A stretch of 64,000 bases of DNA, taken from assembly GCA_032716605.1 (NCBI GenBank), contig CM064538.1, positions 25,159,446 to 25,223,445 of the forward strand. The letters are read 5' to 3'. The DNA is from Paralithodes platypus. Taxonomy: Eukaryota; Arthropoda; Malacostraca; Decapoda; Lithodidae. Below, one piece after another: positions 54,161 to 64,000 of this stretch. The translations under genes were made by a program, and so were the position numbers. The notes under the pieces were generated by a model. It did not search any database. It had not been told where the DNA came from and saw only the letters and a list, made by a program, of their open reading frames with translations. Within the stretch, counting starts at the first letter, position 1. Every line of letters starts with the position of its first letter.

Positions 54161-54889
54161 ATGGCGCACCGTTCTCACATCCCCATCCCACATTATGATG
54201 GGGAAACTTACGAGATCGAAACATTCATGGACATAGTGAAACCCGTACTTGACCTAGTTTATACCACGGACGCAGAAAAGATAGCCGTGACATTAACGCA
54301 CCTGGGGAAAGCCGTTTCTCTGGTTGCCTACCAAGTGCACCCTGCTCTCACATGGGACGAATTTCGCCCAATAGTGATAGAAGCTATTAAGCCTTCGTTG
54401 GGCGTTTTCGTGGCCCACACCCGTATCCAAGACACTAAATTCGAAGGTGATCTAGATGCCACAGTGAATAAGATCGCCCAACATATAAAAGTGTCTTTCC
54501 CCACATTGACCAGAATCCAGCAAGAGCACCAGATTCTGGTCAACCTTGTATCAATATTGCCCTCCGCAGTAAAAGATCATTTCCGTGTGCACAATTTCGT
54601 CGGATATCAAAAAGATCTCATCACGATCCGACGTATTTTGGCCGTGCGCACAGAAACACCCACCCAAATCGCTGTAATAAAGAAGTTTCCCACGCACCCG
54701 CAGCACCTCGACCACCAAAACCCCAAGGCTCAAACCTTCAACTCCAAGAATGCCTACCCTTCCTCATCCTTCCACAACAGACCGACCTACCCTTCCGGCA
54801 AGCCCCAACCCCGTAGGCCCCGGTTCCAACCTACCCAGCCACGCAGAATCTTCAACCGGAACAGAACCAACAACACCTACCAAAAGTAA
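54161..54889 (+). CDS. Gag-like protein of the LTR element
   Basis: 242 aa from ATG 54161. The frame is open further upstream into the LTR, but this Met follows the primer-binding site by 70 bp and begins a clearly protein-like sequence (MAHRSHIPIPHYDGETYEIE). The mostly helical, Gag-capsid-like region (residues about 10-185: FMDIVKPVLDLVYTTDAEK, WDEFRPIVIEAIKPSLG, TRIQQEHQILVNLVSILP) resembles the UBN2/retrotrans-gag style of Gypsy/Pao elements by layout. The C-terminus is Pro/Asn/Arg-rich (RRPRFQPTQPRRIFNRNR) and probably binds RNA without a CCHC knuckle. Overlaps the next frame by about 140 bp. Confidence 0.65.
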   Translation: MAHRSHIPIPHYDGETYEIETFMDIVKPVLDLVYTTDAEKIAVTLTHLGKAVSLVAYQVHPALTWDEFRPIVIEAIKPSLGVFVAHTRIQDTKFEGDLDATVNKIAQHIKVSFPTLTRIQQEHQILVNLVSILPSAVKDHFRVHNFVGYQKDLITIRRILAVRTETPTQIAVIKKFPTHPQHLDHQNPKAQTFNSKNAYPSSSFHNRPTYPSGKPQPRRPRFQPTQPRRIFNRNRTNNTYQK

Positions 54890-55136
54890 AAACCCTACAT
54901 TAGTAATTATCAACCCCTATGATTTCCCTGCCTGTAGTGCTCAGTGTGCCCTCCATCAAATTCGTGACTCTGCCAAACCTCGCCCCTTTACTCCTCGCAT
55001 TTCTGTAAATGAAGAGGAGTTGGGACAAGAGGAAGAAATGGAGGAAATGCACACCGGAGAAATAGCCCCTATCATGACCTCAGACGATACCGAGGAAACC
55101 CTGGAGGAGGTAGATACCGACTCCCAGGATTTTTAA
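54750..55136 (+). CDS. Acidic linker frame between gag and protease
   Basis: 128-aa frame in +1 relative to gag, overlapping its end. Pro/Thr/Ser-rich first half, then a strongly acidic tail (EELGQEEEMEEMHTGE...TEETLEEVDTDSQDF). No domain recognised. In LTR elements the gag-pro boundary is often crossed by ribosomal frameshifting, so it could be the upstream end of a gag-pro fusion; that is inference. Confidence 0.45.
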   Translation: MPTLPHPSTTDRPTLPASPNPVGPGSNLPSHAESSTGTEPTTPTKSKNPTLVIINPYDFPACSAQCALHQIRDSAKPRPFTPRISVNEEELGQEEEMEEMHTGEIAPIMTSDDTEETLEEVDTDSQDF

Positions 55137-55153
55137 AGTACCCCCCGCCCACG

Positions 55154-55567
55154 ATGGCCTCGGCGGGGGACGCCATAACTGATCGCACTGCCCCCATTTA
55201 CTACATGGCCAAAATCAAGGTCATTCCTGTCCGCTTGTTAATTGACACGGGAGCTGCCAAGTCATGTTTGTTCAAGTCTTATTATAATCAACACCACCGA
55301 CTATTTGGCCCCTTGTTACCTACCCAATCAGAACTAATCTCAGCTGCTGATACCTACTTAAATCTCCTAGGAGACACTTTGCCCCTGTCAGTAACTACTC
55401 CTGCCCCCCATGCTTGTTGTTATCACCCGTTCACAGTATTTTCCTCCCACTGTAAACATTACGATGGTTTCCTTGGACTTGACCTCCTTCAAAAACTCCA
55501 GGCCCAGGTTGACTGCAGCCAGAGGCTGATCTCATTAAAAAAAAAAAATCCAACCCAAAGCCTCTGA
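55154..55567 (+). CDS. Retropepsin-like aspartyl protease of the LTR element
   Basis: 137-aa frame. IPVRLLIDTGAAKSCL is a textbook retroviral-type protease active site (D-T-G-A, here Asp at about residue 33). Further on, HYDGFLGLDLLQKLQAQVDC carries the second conserved I/L-G-x-D motif. Such proteases work as dimers and process the Gag/Pol polyprotein. The frame ends in an A-rich run (55539-55551), a possible slippage site or a length mutation. A pol with RT should follow but does not. Confidence 0.75.
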   Translation: MASAGDAITDRTAPIYYMAKIKVIPVRLLIDTGAAKSCLFKSYYNQHHRLFGPLLPTQSELISAADTYLNLLGDTLPLSVTTPAPHACCYHPFTVFSSHCKHYDGFLGLDLLQKLQAQVDCSQRLISLKKKNPTQSL

Positions 55568-55726
55568 CAAACCAATCACGCAGAAACCTACTCACAAAAA
55601 GAAAAACACCTCCACCCTCAACAAACTCTGAGTCAGGATTACCAAGTTGCAGCTAGCACTAAGGTAACTCCTAACCCCTCCCCTTGCCCCGAGTTATCTC
55701 AAAATATCACTCATTTCATTAAAAAA

Positions 55727-56302
55727 ATGCCTCAACAAACGAAAGAAGACAAGTCCAAGCAACTCCCTCTCGGTAACCCCTCAATTTCTCCTAACTCTGT
55801 CCAGGATCAATCCTCCCATGGTTCCAGGGCAGACTCTGATGTATGTACAAACCATTCTACCAAATATTTATGTACACATGTTTCCAGGGAAAATGCCGAC
55901 CTTTGTACCCAACAATGTTTTCCCCATGCCCCCAGAAATGCTCAGATATTCCACAACCAACAAAATTTCCCTTGTGACAGTTTTCCGTCAGTAGCTCCCT
56001 TCCACCCCCACACAATTCACACCCCTAGAAAACTTCAAAACCCCACACTTGACTCGCCCTCTCATGACAGACAAACCCACCAATCCCATATAACCTCTAA
56101 ACAAACCGTGACTGCCACCGACAAAACTCCCCAAATTCGTCCTGTTAACAACCACAAATCAGTACATCAGTCCTCCACCAATATCCCATGTTCTATACCT
56201 AACTCTTCCCCAACCAACCCTCCGCAGTCCCACCAACAAATTCCGTTTTCTAAATCGCTCACCCCTTCACTGTCAGTCCAACACACCTCACTCGATACAT
56301 GA
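55727..56302 (+). CDS. Ser/Pro/Gln-rich frame of the LTR element
   Basis: 191-aa frame with low-complexity polar composition and a cluster of Cys/His residues (CTNHSTKYLCTHVSRENADLC, then TQQCFPH) that might bind zinc. I recognise no domain. Its stop TGA overlaps the ATG of the next frame (ATGA at 56299-56302). A decayed homologous stretch lies at 6604-7020. Confidence 0.45.
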   Translation: MPQQTKEDKSKQLPLGNPSISPNSVQDQSSHGSRADSDVCTNHSTKYLCTHVSRENADLCTQQCFPHAPRNAQIFHNQQNFPCDSFPSVAPFHPHTIHTPRKLQNPTLDSPSHDRQTHQSHITSKQTVTATDKTPQIRPVNNHKSVHQSSTNIPCSIPNSSPTNPPQSHQQIPFSKSLTPSLSVQHTSLDT

Positions 56303-56820
56303 CCTCCACCATGAACAAATCCACACCATTCGTCGCCCCCGTCCCTACCCCCATGGAGGAAGATTACACACCATTCATAAGAAAGGTTAAAGTAAAAACG
56401 TCCACAGGACACTTAGCCCGTCTACAGCGCCCACATCAAGCCCGGGCAGCCGCCCTCCACAACACCGAGGACACATTCCTACAGGTCTACATAGACCTGC
56501 AAAAGAAACCTGACCCTCGCTCTCTTGCTTGGTGGGACCTTCTAAATACCCTCAAAATGACCCACCATGACTATGCTTCTCTTTACTTCACCCTTGAGGC
56601 TCAAGGACGAGCCTACAACGAAGGAGAGGGAAGTAAAATGCCCCAGAACGAGAAGCCCACCACGGAAGCCACGAGCGAGCACCACCAGGAAACGGGAACA
56701 GAAACACCCGAAGGAAAGGCCCACAGAACGAAAGGACCAGGTGACCAAGACAACCAGTTAAGACAGGCCGAAGCCCGCAGGGCTAAGCAGCTCCAAACCA
56801 CACCTGCCTATCACTTCTAA
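56299..56820 (+). CDS. Frame crossing from the internal region into the 3' LTR
   Basis: 173-aa frame starting at ATGA overlap with the previous one. Residues 1-112 are internal (EEDYTPFIRKVKVKTSTGHL, PDPRSLAWWDLLNTLK, DYASLYFTLEAQGRAYNEG). The polypurine tract codes for EGEGS, and the last about 60 residues (MPQNEKPTTEATSEHHQE... TPAYHF) are encoded by the LTR itself. The same LTR coding stretch is open in the 5' LTR (to 51173). Function unknown. Coding across a 3' LTR start is known from some retroviruses and env- or accessory-bearing elements. Confidence 0.45.
   Translation: MTSTMNKSTPFVAPVPTPMEEDYTPFIRKVKVKTSTGHLARLQRPHQARAAALHNTEDTFLQVYIDLQKKPDPRSLAWWDLLNTLKMTHHDYASLYFTLEAQGRAYNEGEGSKMPQNEKPTTEATSEHHQETGTETPEGKAHRTKGPGDQDNQLRQAEARRAKQLQTTPAYHF
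56621..56633 (+). promoter_or_regulatory. Polypurine tract
   Basis: AAGGAGAGGGAAG, all purines, ends exactly where 3' LTR homology begins. It would prime plus-strand synthesis. Confidence 0.75.
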
Positions 56821-59793
56821 CCACTGACCCTTCCCCCACCTCGCGTATACACTACTCCTCGTGTCCTACACCTCTACCTACATGATGATGAACATGAATA
56901 CACCTTAGTTTAATACACCCATGCCCTGTCCCTAGCTTGAGCCAATGCCAACCAGTTCAGACAGGCCTAAATCTATGTATGTTTTTCCATCCAAGAAAAA
57001 TATGTTAACCCCCTAAAATACCTTGTCTTGCCAGACTTAGTTTCTGAAGACCAACCTCCCCCATAAATCTATATATGTTCTTCCATCCGAGAAGCAATCT
57101 GTTAAAATCCCATGTCATAATTGAGAAGAAACTATGATACCCACGGGTACACCAGTGTATATATAACCATTATTCCTGTAAGACCTAGACAAGAAATGAC
57201 TGCAGATGTTAGCCACCATGCAGTAACTCTGATTCTTACCCCAACCAGAGATTGTATACACCACCCTCTTTTACCATTGTCTCGACGCCTTTCCACCACG
57301 AAACAATACCGAAGCTACCCCTACGAACTGCCACTTTCTTTGGTATATATGTCATAGAAAACGCAGTTCCCAGGAACTAGAATCAGCAAGAAATAGTGTC
57401 AGAGTAACAGTGTCCATAACCATCGTATTGACGAGTAATAATACACCATGTTTTTCTCTACTTTTATCCACAGTCAAGCACACACCTACAGTTAACCTCC
57501 TCTTCCCCACAGCCCACAGTCCACATGATTCTATCATTTCCAGACTCATATACCACCACTTATTGCTCATCCCCCGGTAGCGTTTGGCTAACGTACCTTC
57601 CCTGTTATTAACCCCCAGGCTACGATACCAACTGTAGCCTAATGCCACCCCTACGCCCAGAGACCTTAGGGTCAAACTTCCACGTAACCCCCCTTAACCC
57701 TCTCCCTCTCGTTAACCCCCCACGCTCCTCAACTCCCTTCCGACCTAGCCTCTCCAGCATACCCCCTGAATATCCTTACCTTTTCCATTACTAACATTCT
57801 CAAACCTTTTGTATATATACTCCTATCCAGCCTACCTTCCCCCAGTAGGAAGGAACACCATTAGAACTTTACTAACCCTTTGCATGCCATCTATTCCCTC
57901 ACAACCCAGTACCAAATGATCGTCCGTGCGAGGCTAGCCGCCTCACCAGTGACTAACTTCTATTGCCATACTTCCAGATCAATGTGGCAGAGTTAGCAAC
58001 CCCGTCTCCACCACATCCAACCACCCATGCAATTAACAACCTAACCAAGTAAACCAGCTGATCAAGGCACCTTCGGTTTTGGTATTACGAACACCTACAT
58101 CTGTCTCATAAACAGAGGGTTATTACAAACCCTTGTGATATGGCAAGCCCCCAGCCACAGCCGCCCCGACGACCATCACAGAGAAGGGACGCGCACCTAC
58201 CCCTGCGGAGGTATACCTGACCCCTGTTTTGACTTCCGGGTCATTGCCAGGTAGCACAGGAATTCTTCCTATCAATGAACTAACCATGTATGACTAACAC
58301 CCTTACTACCCTCTATTAACCCACAATAAACCATTAACCTTTCTTGCATACTCCGATAACCAAATTAGCACCTCAGCTATATCCTAGAATGAAGACTGAG
58401 CAATTTAAGAGAGACGCTCCTAGCACAGCTGTCCCAAACCTCCTCGCAAAGTAGATCCAGTCTTTCTCCCCTAAATACTTCCAGTATAGCCAAAATAGTA
58501 CCTCTTACTAAGGCTCAGTTATATTACAGTATGAAGGCTCCATACAGCCATGTGCCACAACAGTAATCACTCTCTGACCTAGTTCCTGTATCAATTGAGA
58601 GCTCAAATAAGTCCATCAAAACTCGAGATCCCTATGGCCGACAGGGTCCAAAACCACACCTATAAATCAAGTTCCAGCCCCCAGTAAAATCAGTTGAAAG
58701 ATAGACACCAACCAGTGGCTGGTCCCTTAAGTTGACCTCTAGCTCTGCCCTTGTTTTGTTCCTGAGAATTGAGTTCCAGAGCCGGCAGACTCCGTGGAAG
58801 ATTGAGATAGAAGAATCTGTCCACGTAAAAGAAATCTATGTGCACCTTATAACCTTCACATAAACCAGTGGGGATATAAGAGTTTAGCCAGCAACGATCG
58901 CCAAGAGATCCGTCTTGAGAACTTCTACATTTGGACCATCTGGATGGCCGCGGAACCAGTCGCTAGCCCCCAACCTCACAGACGCAAGATAACCAGGACC
59001 AGACCAATCAAATACGACCCAAGATTCACTCTATCAGCACTACAGTGTTACAGTGCTATGTAGAGACTCACTTATTAATATTTCTACGAAGTGGCTATAT
59101 CTTTGTCCCAGTATAATTCATATATGACCATTCCATTAGGAAGTGCTAAGCGTATCAGTGTTTATTAATTAACAGGCGATATTAACTCTCGTAATTACTC
59201 ATATATCCAGATACTAATACCTAACCGTGAAACCATAGTGATATCTGATGTTCGCCCACTGATTTGCGTTCTATGTGTTTCTGATACAAGAATATAAAAC
59301 TTAGATCAGTACCCCCCTGAGGTTACTAGAATTCCCGTGCTCTAAAATATGCGTGTCTAATCTAGTCTATGAATTACTCCTTGTGCACCAGAGCTACTAG
59401 TGATCAATATAACATTGAATATGAATCTAGAAGTAATATTTATGGTCTCCAATATAATTATAAACTTGTGAATAAAGCCAGTGATCAGAAGATTAATACC
59501 TGAACGTTGGAAGAGGGAGACTAGGCTCCATCCAGATCCACTTAATGCTAGTTTGTTAAATTATATCAATTGTCTTTTACGAATATTCATATCTTCTTAT
59601 GCGTCAGATTAATCATCATCAAACAACATACAGAAGTGTGTCCCTCAATAAAAGTGATCGTGTGTCTTGTTACCGTGTGTTTATTTTGTGTTCTCTATTC
59701 CTCATACCTTGTTTTGTGCATGCAGCCTTCTATACCCAGTCAGTTAGAACTCACATTACCCAAGTTAATCCTGTAGAAAAACAGGGCATAACA
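56634..59793 (+). repeat. 3' LTR (3160 bp)
   Basis: Partner of 50987-54079, ending ACAGGGCATAACA. TATA-like GTATATATAC lies at 57811-57820. The right end is followed by the TSD copy GTGGA at 59794-59798. Confidence 0.85.
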
Positions 59794-59798
59794 GTGGA

Positions 59799-60339
59799 TA
59801 TATTACCCAGCTCCGCCCTCAGGATATACAGTGATTTTCGGTGTTCGCGATCCAAGTGCATCCGTGAGGGAGTGAATCAATCCTTGACAAATATATTGTT
59901 ACAACTGGAAACCAGGGGCAAGATTATATCTTTCAACAACCGATTCATAAATTCTTTTTGATTGTCTCATAAACGTATTGTCAGCCGGTTCGCCACTACT
60001 TTGGGCGTAAGAGCAATCATAACTCATAACCGGTCCCAGGTAGAAAGATCTGGTTATGTTAGAAGGGATTACGCGAGTTTAGGAGAAGACTCGACGAGAA
60101 GATTCCTGGGCAAACAATTGTCTGTTTGACCGAAAGGCGAAAAGCCGCTTGCACGTCTGGCATTATGGGAGGTTCTCCCATAATGCCAGAATTAGTAAGA
60201 AAAGTCGTTCTTCCGACTGTCTTACGTTACTTCAATCCACTGTTTTCTCTGGCTACGCCGATGACAGAGGCACTTAAGGCTTTCAGTAGGAGTCCCATAA
60301 CGACGTGTCATCAACGGCTAGACAAATTAGCCCAACTGT
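59799..60339. other. No gene; sequence bordering the LTR element
   Basis: Unique-looking sequence containing an inverted pair 'cattatgggaggttctcccataatg' (about 60161-60186), a perfect short palindrome. No coding motif. Confidence 0.4.
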
Positions 60340-60772
60340 AAACCTTCTCTACACTACCGGACAACTTGGACGGCCACGGAGTCGCTGTTAACCCCCGACA
60401 CACCAGCTCAAGATAACTAGTGATTTGCATAGCCTACGTATCGTTGAGGACAGGTGATCAGAAGAATTATTCCTGAACGTTGGAAGTGGGAAGCGAACGA
60501 ACTCTATCCAAATCCGCGAACAGTGCTAAGAGATTATAAAAGTCCAGAAATACACACCGGACTTATCCAATTTGCCATTGTTTCGAATTCACATATAACC
60601 AATATTCTACCAGTGATTTTTCGGAGAATAAAGCTGCATTATAAACCATTTACTCAGCTATTATGTATGCCCTCTATTGTTTTCATTTGTGTCCTGTGCA
60701 TGAAGTCCCATAGCCCAGTCCTGCCGAACCCACCTACACTCGGTTAAACCTGTAGACAATCAGGGCATAACA
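60340..60772 (+). mobile_element. 3'-terminal fragment of a related LTR
   Basis: Diverged match to the last part of the big LTR: 'ttggacggccacggagtcgctgttaacccccgac', 'gatcagaagaattattcctgaacgttggaag' and terminal 'cagggcataaca' at 60761-60772. Compared with 9239-9251 and 59781-59793 the last 12 bases are identical. The middle is shortened. Confidence 0.65.
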
Positions 60773-60889
60773 ATAATTATCCTCTATTGTCTTTCTGTGT
60801 CTGGTAAAACAATAAAACTTCTCCAGTTAGGAAGAGCCCACTTGATCAAAACCAATTAAACCCCAGTAAAAACCTGGCATAACAGGCCT

Positions 60890-61850
60890 AATTAAGATTA
60901 TTGCGAATGTGAATGTGAATCTGAATGTGAATGTGGTGGTAATTAAGAATTGTACATTGGTGTAATTCAGATTATTGCGAATGTGAATGTGAATGTGAAT
61001 GTGGTGGTAAGAATTGTGCATTGGTGTAATTACGATTATCGCGAAAGTGAATCTGAATCTGAATCTGAAAGTGAATGTGAATGTGAATCTGAATGTGAAT
61101 GTGGTGGGAAGAATTGTAGGCTACATTGGTTTCTCTACATTCACATTCGTTTCTCTACATTCAGATTCATGTTCGTTTGGAATGTACAATTCTTACCACC
61201 ACATTCACATTCAGATTCACATTCACATTCACGTGAATCTGAATGTAGAGAAACGAATGTGAATGTAAGAAACCAATGTACAATCATTACCACCACATTC
61301 ACATTCACATTCATATTTACACTTGCATGTCCCAGCTCGGATTTTTTGGCCTAATGTTTTCATTTTTTTTTTTTTTTTTGTATTTACTTTTAATGTCCCA
61401 GCTCGGATTTTGTAGCCTACTGTTTTAATATATTTTAATTCACGTGAATCTGAATGTAGAGAAACGAATGTGAACGTAGAGAAACCAATGTAGCCTACAA
61501 TTCTTACCACCACATTCAGATTCAGATTCAGATTCACATTAACATTCAGATTCACATTCGCGATAATCTTTACCACCACATTCATATTCACATTCATATT
61601 TACACTTGCATGTCCCATAAACCCGAATATAAAAGTAAAACATTGAAAATAAATGAAAACAGTACAAAATCTGCCTACAATCTTACCACCACATTCAGAT
61701 TCAGATTCAGATTCAGATTCACATTCACAATAATCTTAATTACCACCACATTCACATTCATATTCATATTTACACTTGCATGTCCCATAAAACCGAATAT
61801 AAATTTTTTTTTTTTTAAATAAATGAAAACAGTACAAAATCCGAGATGGG
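60890..61850. repeat. Third (GAATGT)n minisatellite block with inverted arms
   Basis: GAATGT/GAATCT hexamers on the plus strand (60905-61110) followed by the reverse-complement ATTCAC units (61135-61230), alternating twice more up to 61765. The long module 'catgtcccagctcggattttgtagcctactgtttt' appears three times, in inverse orientation to 43.3-44.9 kb. Poly-T runs at 61362-61380 and 61806-61816. Confidence 0.85.
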
Positions 61851-61901
61851 ACAAGTGAATGTAAACATGAATGAAACATGAAACATGAAACAGGACCCTG
61901 G

Positions 61902-64000
61902 AATGGTTCCTGGCTAGCGAAAGGTTACACAAGGGGCGCCTGAAAAAAAGGGCCCCCAGGGATGGGCAAGACCCGGACCATGAAGAAACCCGGGAGGGAT
62001 CAATTACAAACGGTAACGAGGAAACGGGGAGAGAACCAGGAACAGAGGAGACCGATATACTGGTAGAAGCCGAAGAAGCAGTACCTGGAGAGGGAGGGGA
62101 GAATGAGCCGACGCACAGGGACGAAACCAGGGAAGAACCTGCCCCTAGGAAAGGCCAAGAGGAAACAATCCCAACCGAGGCCCCAGTCGTGAGAGAGGAC
62201 AGAGAGACCCCAGCCGAGAGAGAGGACAGGGGGACTCCTGACTCCGGCAATGAGAGTGAGAACCCCCGGGAAATGTGAACCAGGAATCAGCAGTATAGGA
62301 ACGGCATTAGATTAGGGTGCCTAAATGTGAATGGATGGGGAGTGGGAAAAATGGAAGACATGAGTGAAGTACTGTATGAGGGGGGTATAGATGTGCTCGG
62401 TATAACAGAGACAAAGCTACGTGAAAGAGTGGAACTGTACACGGAAAACTACAGAATGACTGGAAAGGGGCGCAGTAAATGGAAGAAAAAGGGTGGAGGT
62501 ATAGGCCTAATAGTGAGAAAGAACATGGATATAGAGGTTGAAGAGTTAAAAGTCGGCGAATGCGAGATGAGTGAAGATATGATGGCAGCTTACCTGAACT
62601 ACAAGGCAAAAGGAAAGACTGAAAGGATCCTTCTGATTATATGCTACATGACGGTACAGGGACCGGATGCCAGACGTGATAATGAAAGGAAATACGACCT
62701 AATGAGAAGACTGGTAAACGAACATAGACGAGAACAGGTGATCGTAATGGGTGATATGAACGGACACATCGGAATCCTGGGTGAGGAAGTGAACACGAAT
62801 GGACAACTGCTAAGGGATTTCACTGAGGAGCATGAACTGGAAATATTAAATGAAACTATCGCAGAGGGACGAGTGACATGGGCCGAAAGAGACAATGAAT
62901 CTGCGATTGATTATATCTTGGTGAATGAGAATGCAAGGAAGAACGTGGAATACATGAGGATAGACGAAGAACGAGGAATGGATGTGACAAGTGACCACAA
63001 TATGTTGTGGATACAGTATACCTGTGGGAGGGAGAGAAAGGAAGCTAGGAAACCAAAGGATAAGAAATGGAAACTGAAACAAGCGGACTGGGTAAAATTC
63101 GGGGAAGAACTAGAGCGTGTGAACTGGAGGGATGACGGAGGGGTAGACAGAATTAATGAAGAATTCACCAAGACAGTGAAAGAAGTAGCTGAAAGAAGAG
63201 TCGGGAGGAAAAAGAAAGGAAATAATAGGAGACCCCAGAGGAGATGGTGGAACCAAGACATCGAATCTGCCAGGAAAAAAAGAAAAGAGAGCAACCGAAG
63301 GTGTAGAAGACTAAGGAGGTCCAAGGACAACGGTGAGAATGAACGGGTCGCATATGAGGAAGCATGGGAGGAATACAGGAAGCACAAAAGTATAACAGGA
63401 GGTTTAATAAGGAAAGCGAGAGTAAAAGCCGATAAGGATGTAGTAGATGAGCTGAAGGCAAGAGGCGGTGAGGTCAGTAGAGAATGGTATGACTTCCTAA
63501 GGGGAGAACAAGAGAGTGAAAGAGTGAATGTGGAAGTGATAATGGTGAACGGAAGAGAGGTGAGAGGGAAACCGGAGAAAACTAGGGCAGTAAAAGAATT
63601 CTGGGAAAACATAGGGGGTGCGAATGAGGTGGAGGATAGGGGCGAACCCAACCTGCTAATAGGAAGGAAGATACCAGTAGATGAAAATATGGATTACGAG
63701 ATCAGTAGGGAAGAGATAATGAAATGTGTCAAGAAACTGAAGAATGGTAAAGCCGCAGGCAACGACGAGATCCCATATGAATTCTACAAAGAGGGTGGGA
63801 ATGGAGTAATTGAAGGCATGTATGGACTTTTTAAGAAAGTGTGGTCAGGAGAGAGGGTACTGTATAAATGGAACGAGAGCCGGGTGGCCCTCCTGCACAA
63901 AGGGGGTCACAAGAGTAAGAAAGAGCTGAAAAACTACTGACCAATAACGCTAACGGACACAATTTCCAAGGTGTTCTGTGGGGTGCTGAATGAAAGGCTG
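61902..64000 (+). mobile_element. LINE family E, second near-identical copy (E2), runs off the window
   Basis: Plus-strand copy 5'-truncated inside ORF1 at the codons for TLEWFLASERL (residue 337 of E1 ORF1). It continues through the acidic ORF1 tail (with small deletions) and ORF2 to the window end. Nucleotide agreement with E1 is very high in the parts compared. The upstream boundary abuts 'aaacatgaaacatgaaacag' repeats. Confidence 0.85.
62249..64000 (+). pseudogene. LINE-E2 ORF2: endonuclease and RT start, partial
   Basis: The expected start ATG lies inside the ORF1 end (62249), but one base is missing a few codons on, where E1 has GAAACCAGG and E2 GAACCAGG, so the start is out of frame. 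The main frame 62327-63940 carries GITETKLRE, VMGDMNGHIG, SAIDYIL, TSDHNMLW, a basic linker (RRWWNQDIESARKK) and KAAGNDEIPYEFYKEGG. At 63938 TGA replaces the CGA (Arg) codon of KNYRPITLTD, a CpG-type change. RT palm motifs lie beyond the window. Confidence 0.85.

Larger units (their letters stand above)
50987..59793 (+). mobile_element. LTR retrotransposon with very long LTRs, lacking RT and integrase
   Basis: 8.8-kb element: 5' LTR 50987-54079, internal 54080-56633, 3' LTR 56634-59793, flanked by GTGGA. The LTR ends are short inverted repeats (TAAAATGCCC... and ...GGGCATAACA). A primer-binding-site-like TGGCGGCAGTGG starts at 54081, and a polypurine tract AAGGAGAGGGAAG (56621-56633) abuts the 3' LTR. 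The internal 2.55 kb encodes gag-like and retropepsin-like proteins and Ser/Pro-rich frames only, with no reverse transcriptase, RNase H or integrase motifs. It must depend on enzymes in trans. The layout resembles LARD-type non-autonomous elements, except that it keeps gag and protease. Confidence 0.85.

Noticed and set aside
60126..60341. 71-aa open frame
   Set aside because: Covers a short palindrome and a decayed LTR-flank region; no recognisable protein features.

Overview
The window is eukaryotic genomic DNA, most likely from an arthropod and plausibly a decapod crustacean (inference). The evidence is four kinds of non-LTR retrotransposon, tRNA-derived SINEs, TTAA-flanked MITEs, dense di- and trinucleotide microsatellites, and a short (TTAGG)4 run inside a fold-back element, which is the arthropod telomere unit. 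I found no bacterial gene organisation and no host gene I would defend. Almost everything recognisable is mobile-element sequence, much of it nested, so this is a piece of a repeat-rich intergenic region or very large intron.

Layout. 1-3.2 kb: three 5'-truncated copies of an APE-type LINE (family E) joined tail to head on (TTC)n. 3.6-6.6 kb: a fold-back half, a 638-bp TTAA MITE, small TTAA MITEs, CT/CA microsatellites. 6.6-9.25 kb: a decayed LTR-element fragment. 9.3-15.3 kb: small MITEs, a near full-length RTE-type LINE (RTE-1), a palindromic fold-back, a tRNA SINE nested in a MITE, a second fold-back and a 283-bp RTE-1 tail. 15.3-21.6 kb: a hairpin element carrying TTAGG units, a LINE (G) inside a fold-back element, and an antisense LINE (F2) with an uninterrupted RT frame. 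22.0-23.3 kb: an unusual reading frame with two retropepsin-like domains and a hexapeptide repeat. 23.8-28.5 kb: LINE E1, with an ORF1 containing a zinc finger and an SGNH-hydrolase-like domain. 28.5-33.8 kb: LINE F1, divergent from E1, with a Gln-rich ORF1. 35.2-45.3 kb: minisatellite arrays split by a second RTE element (RTE-2), itself split by LINE H; a duplicated array holds a deleted RTE-2 remnant. 45.3-50.8 kb: two more MITEs of the 600-bp family, a tRNA SINE, and diverged unclassified repeats. 50.99-59.79 kb: an LTR retrotransposon with LTRs of about 3.1 kb and an internal region of only 2.55 kb, with gag-like and protease-like frames but no RT, RNase H or integrase. 60.3-64 kb: a related LTR fragment, another minisatellite block, and a second copy of LINE E running off the end.

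How the parts relate. The autonomous LINEs supply endonuclease and reverse transcriptase; most copies are broken by frameshifts, nonsense changes or 5' truncation. The SINEs and TTAA MITEs are non-coding and would depend on enzymes encoded elsewhere. Relative ages can be read from nesting: RTE-2 entered an array, LINE H entered RTE-2 (5-bp duplication CACTC, RTE-2 frame continuous once H is removed), and a paralogous array then kept only a scar of RTE-2 at an 11-bp microhomology. All family names are from motif reading without database search; clade names are tentative.
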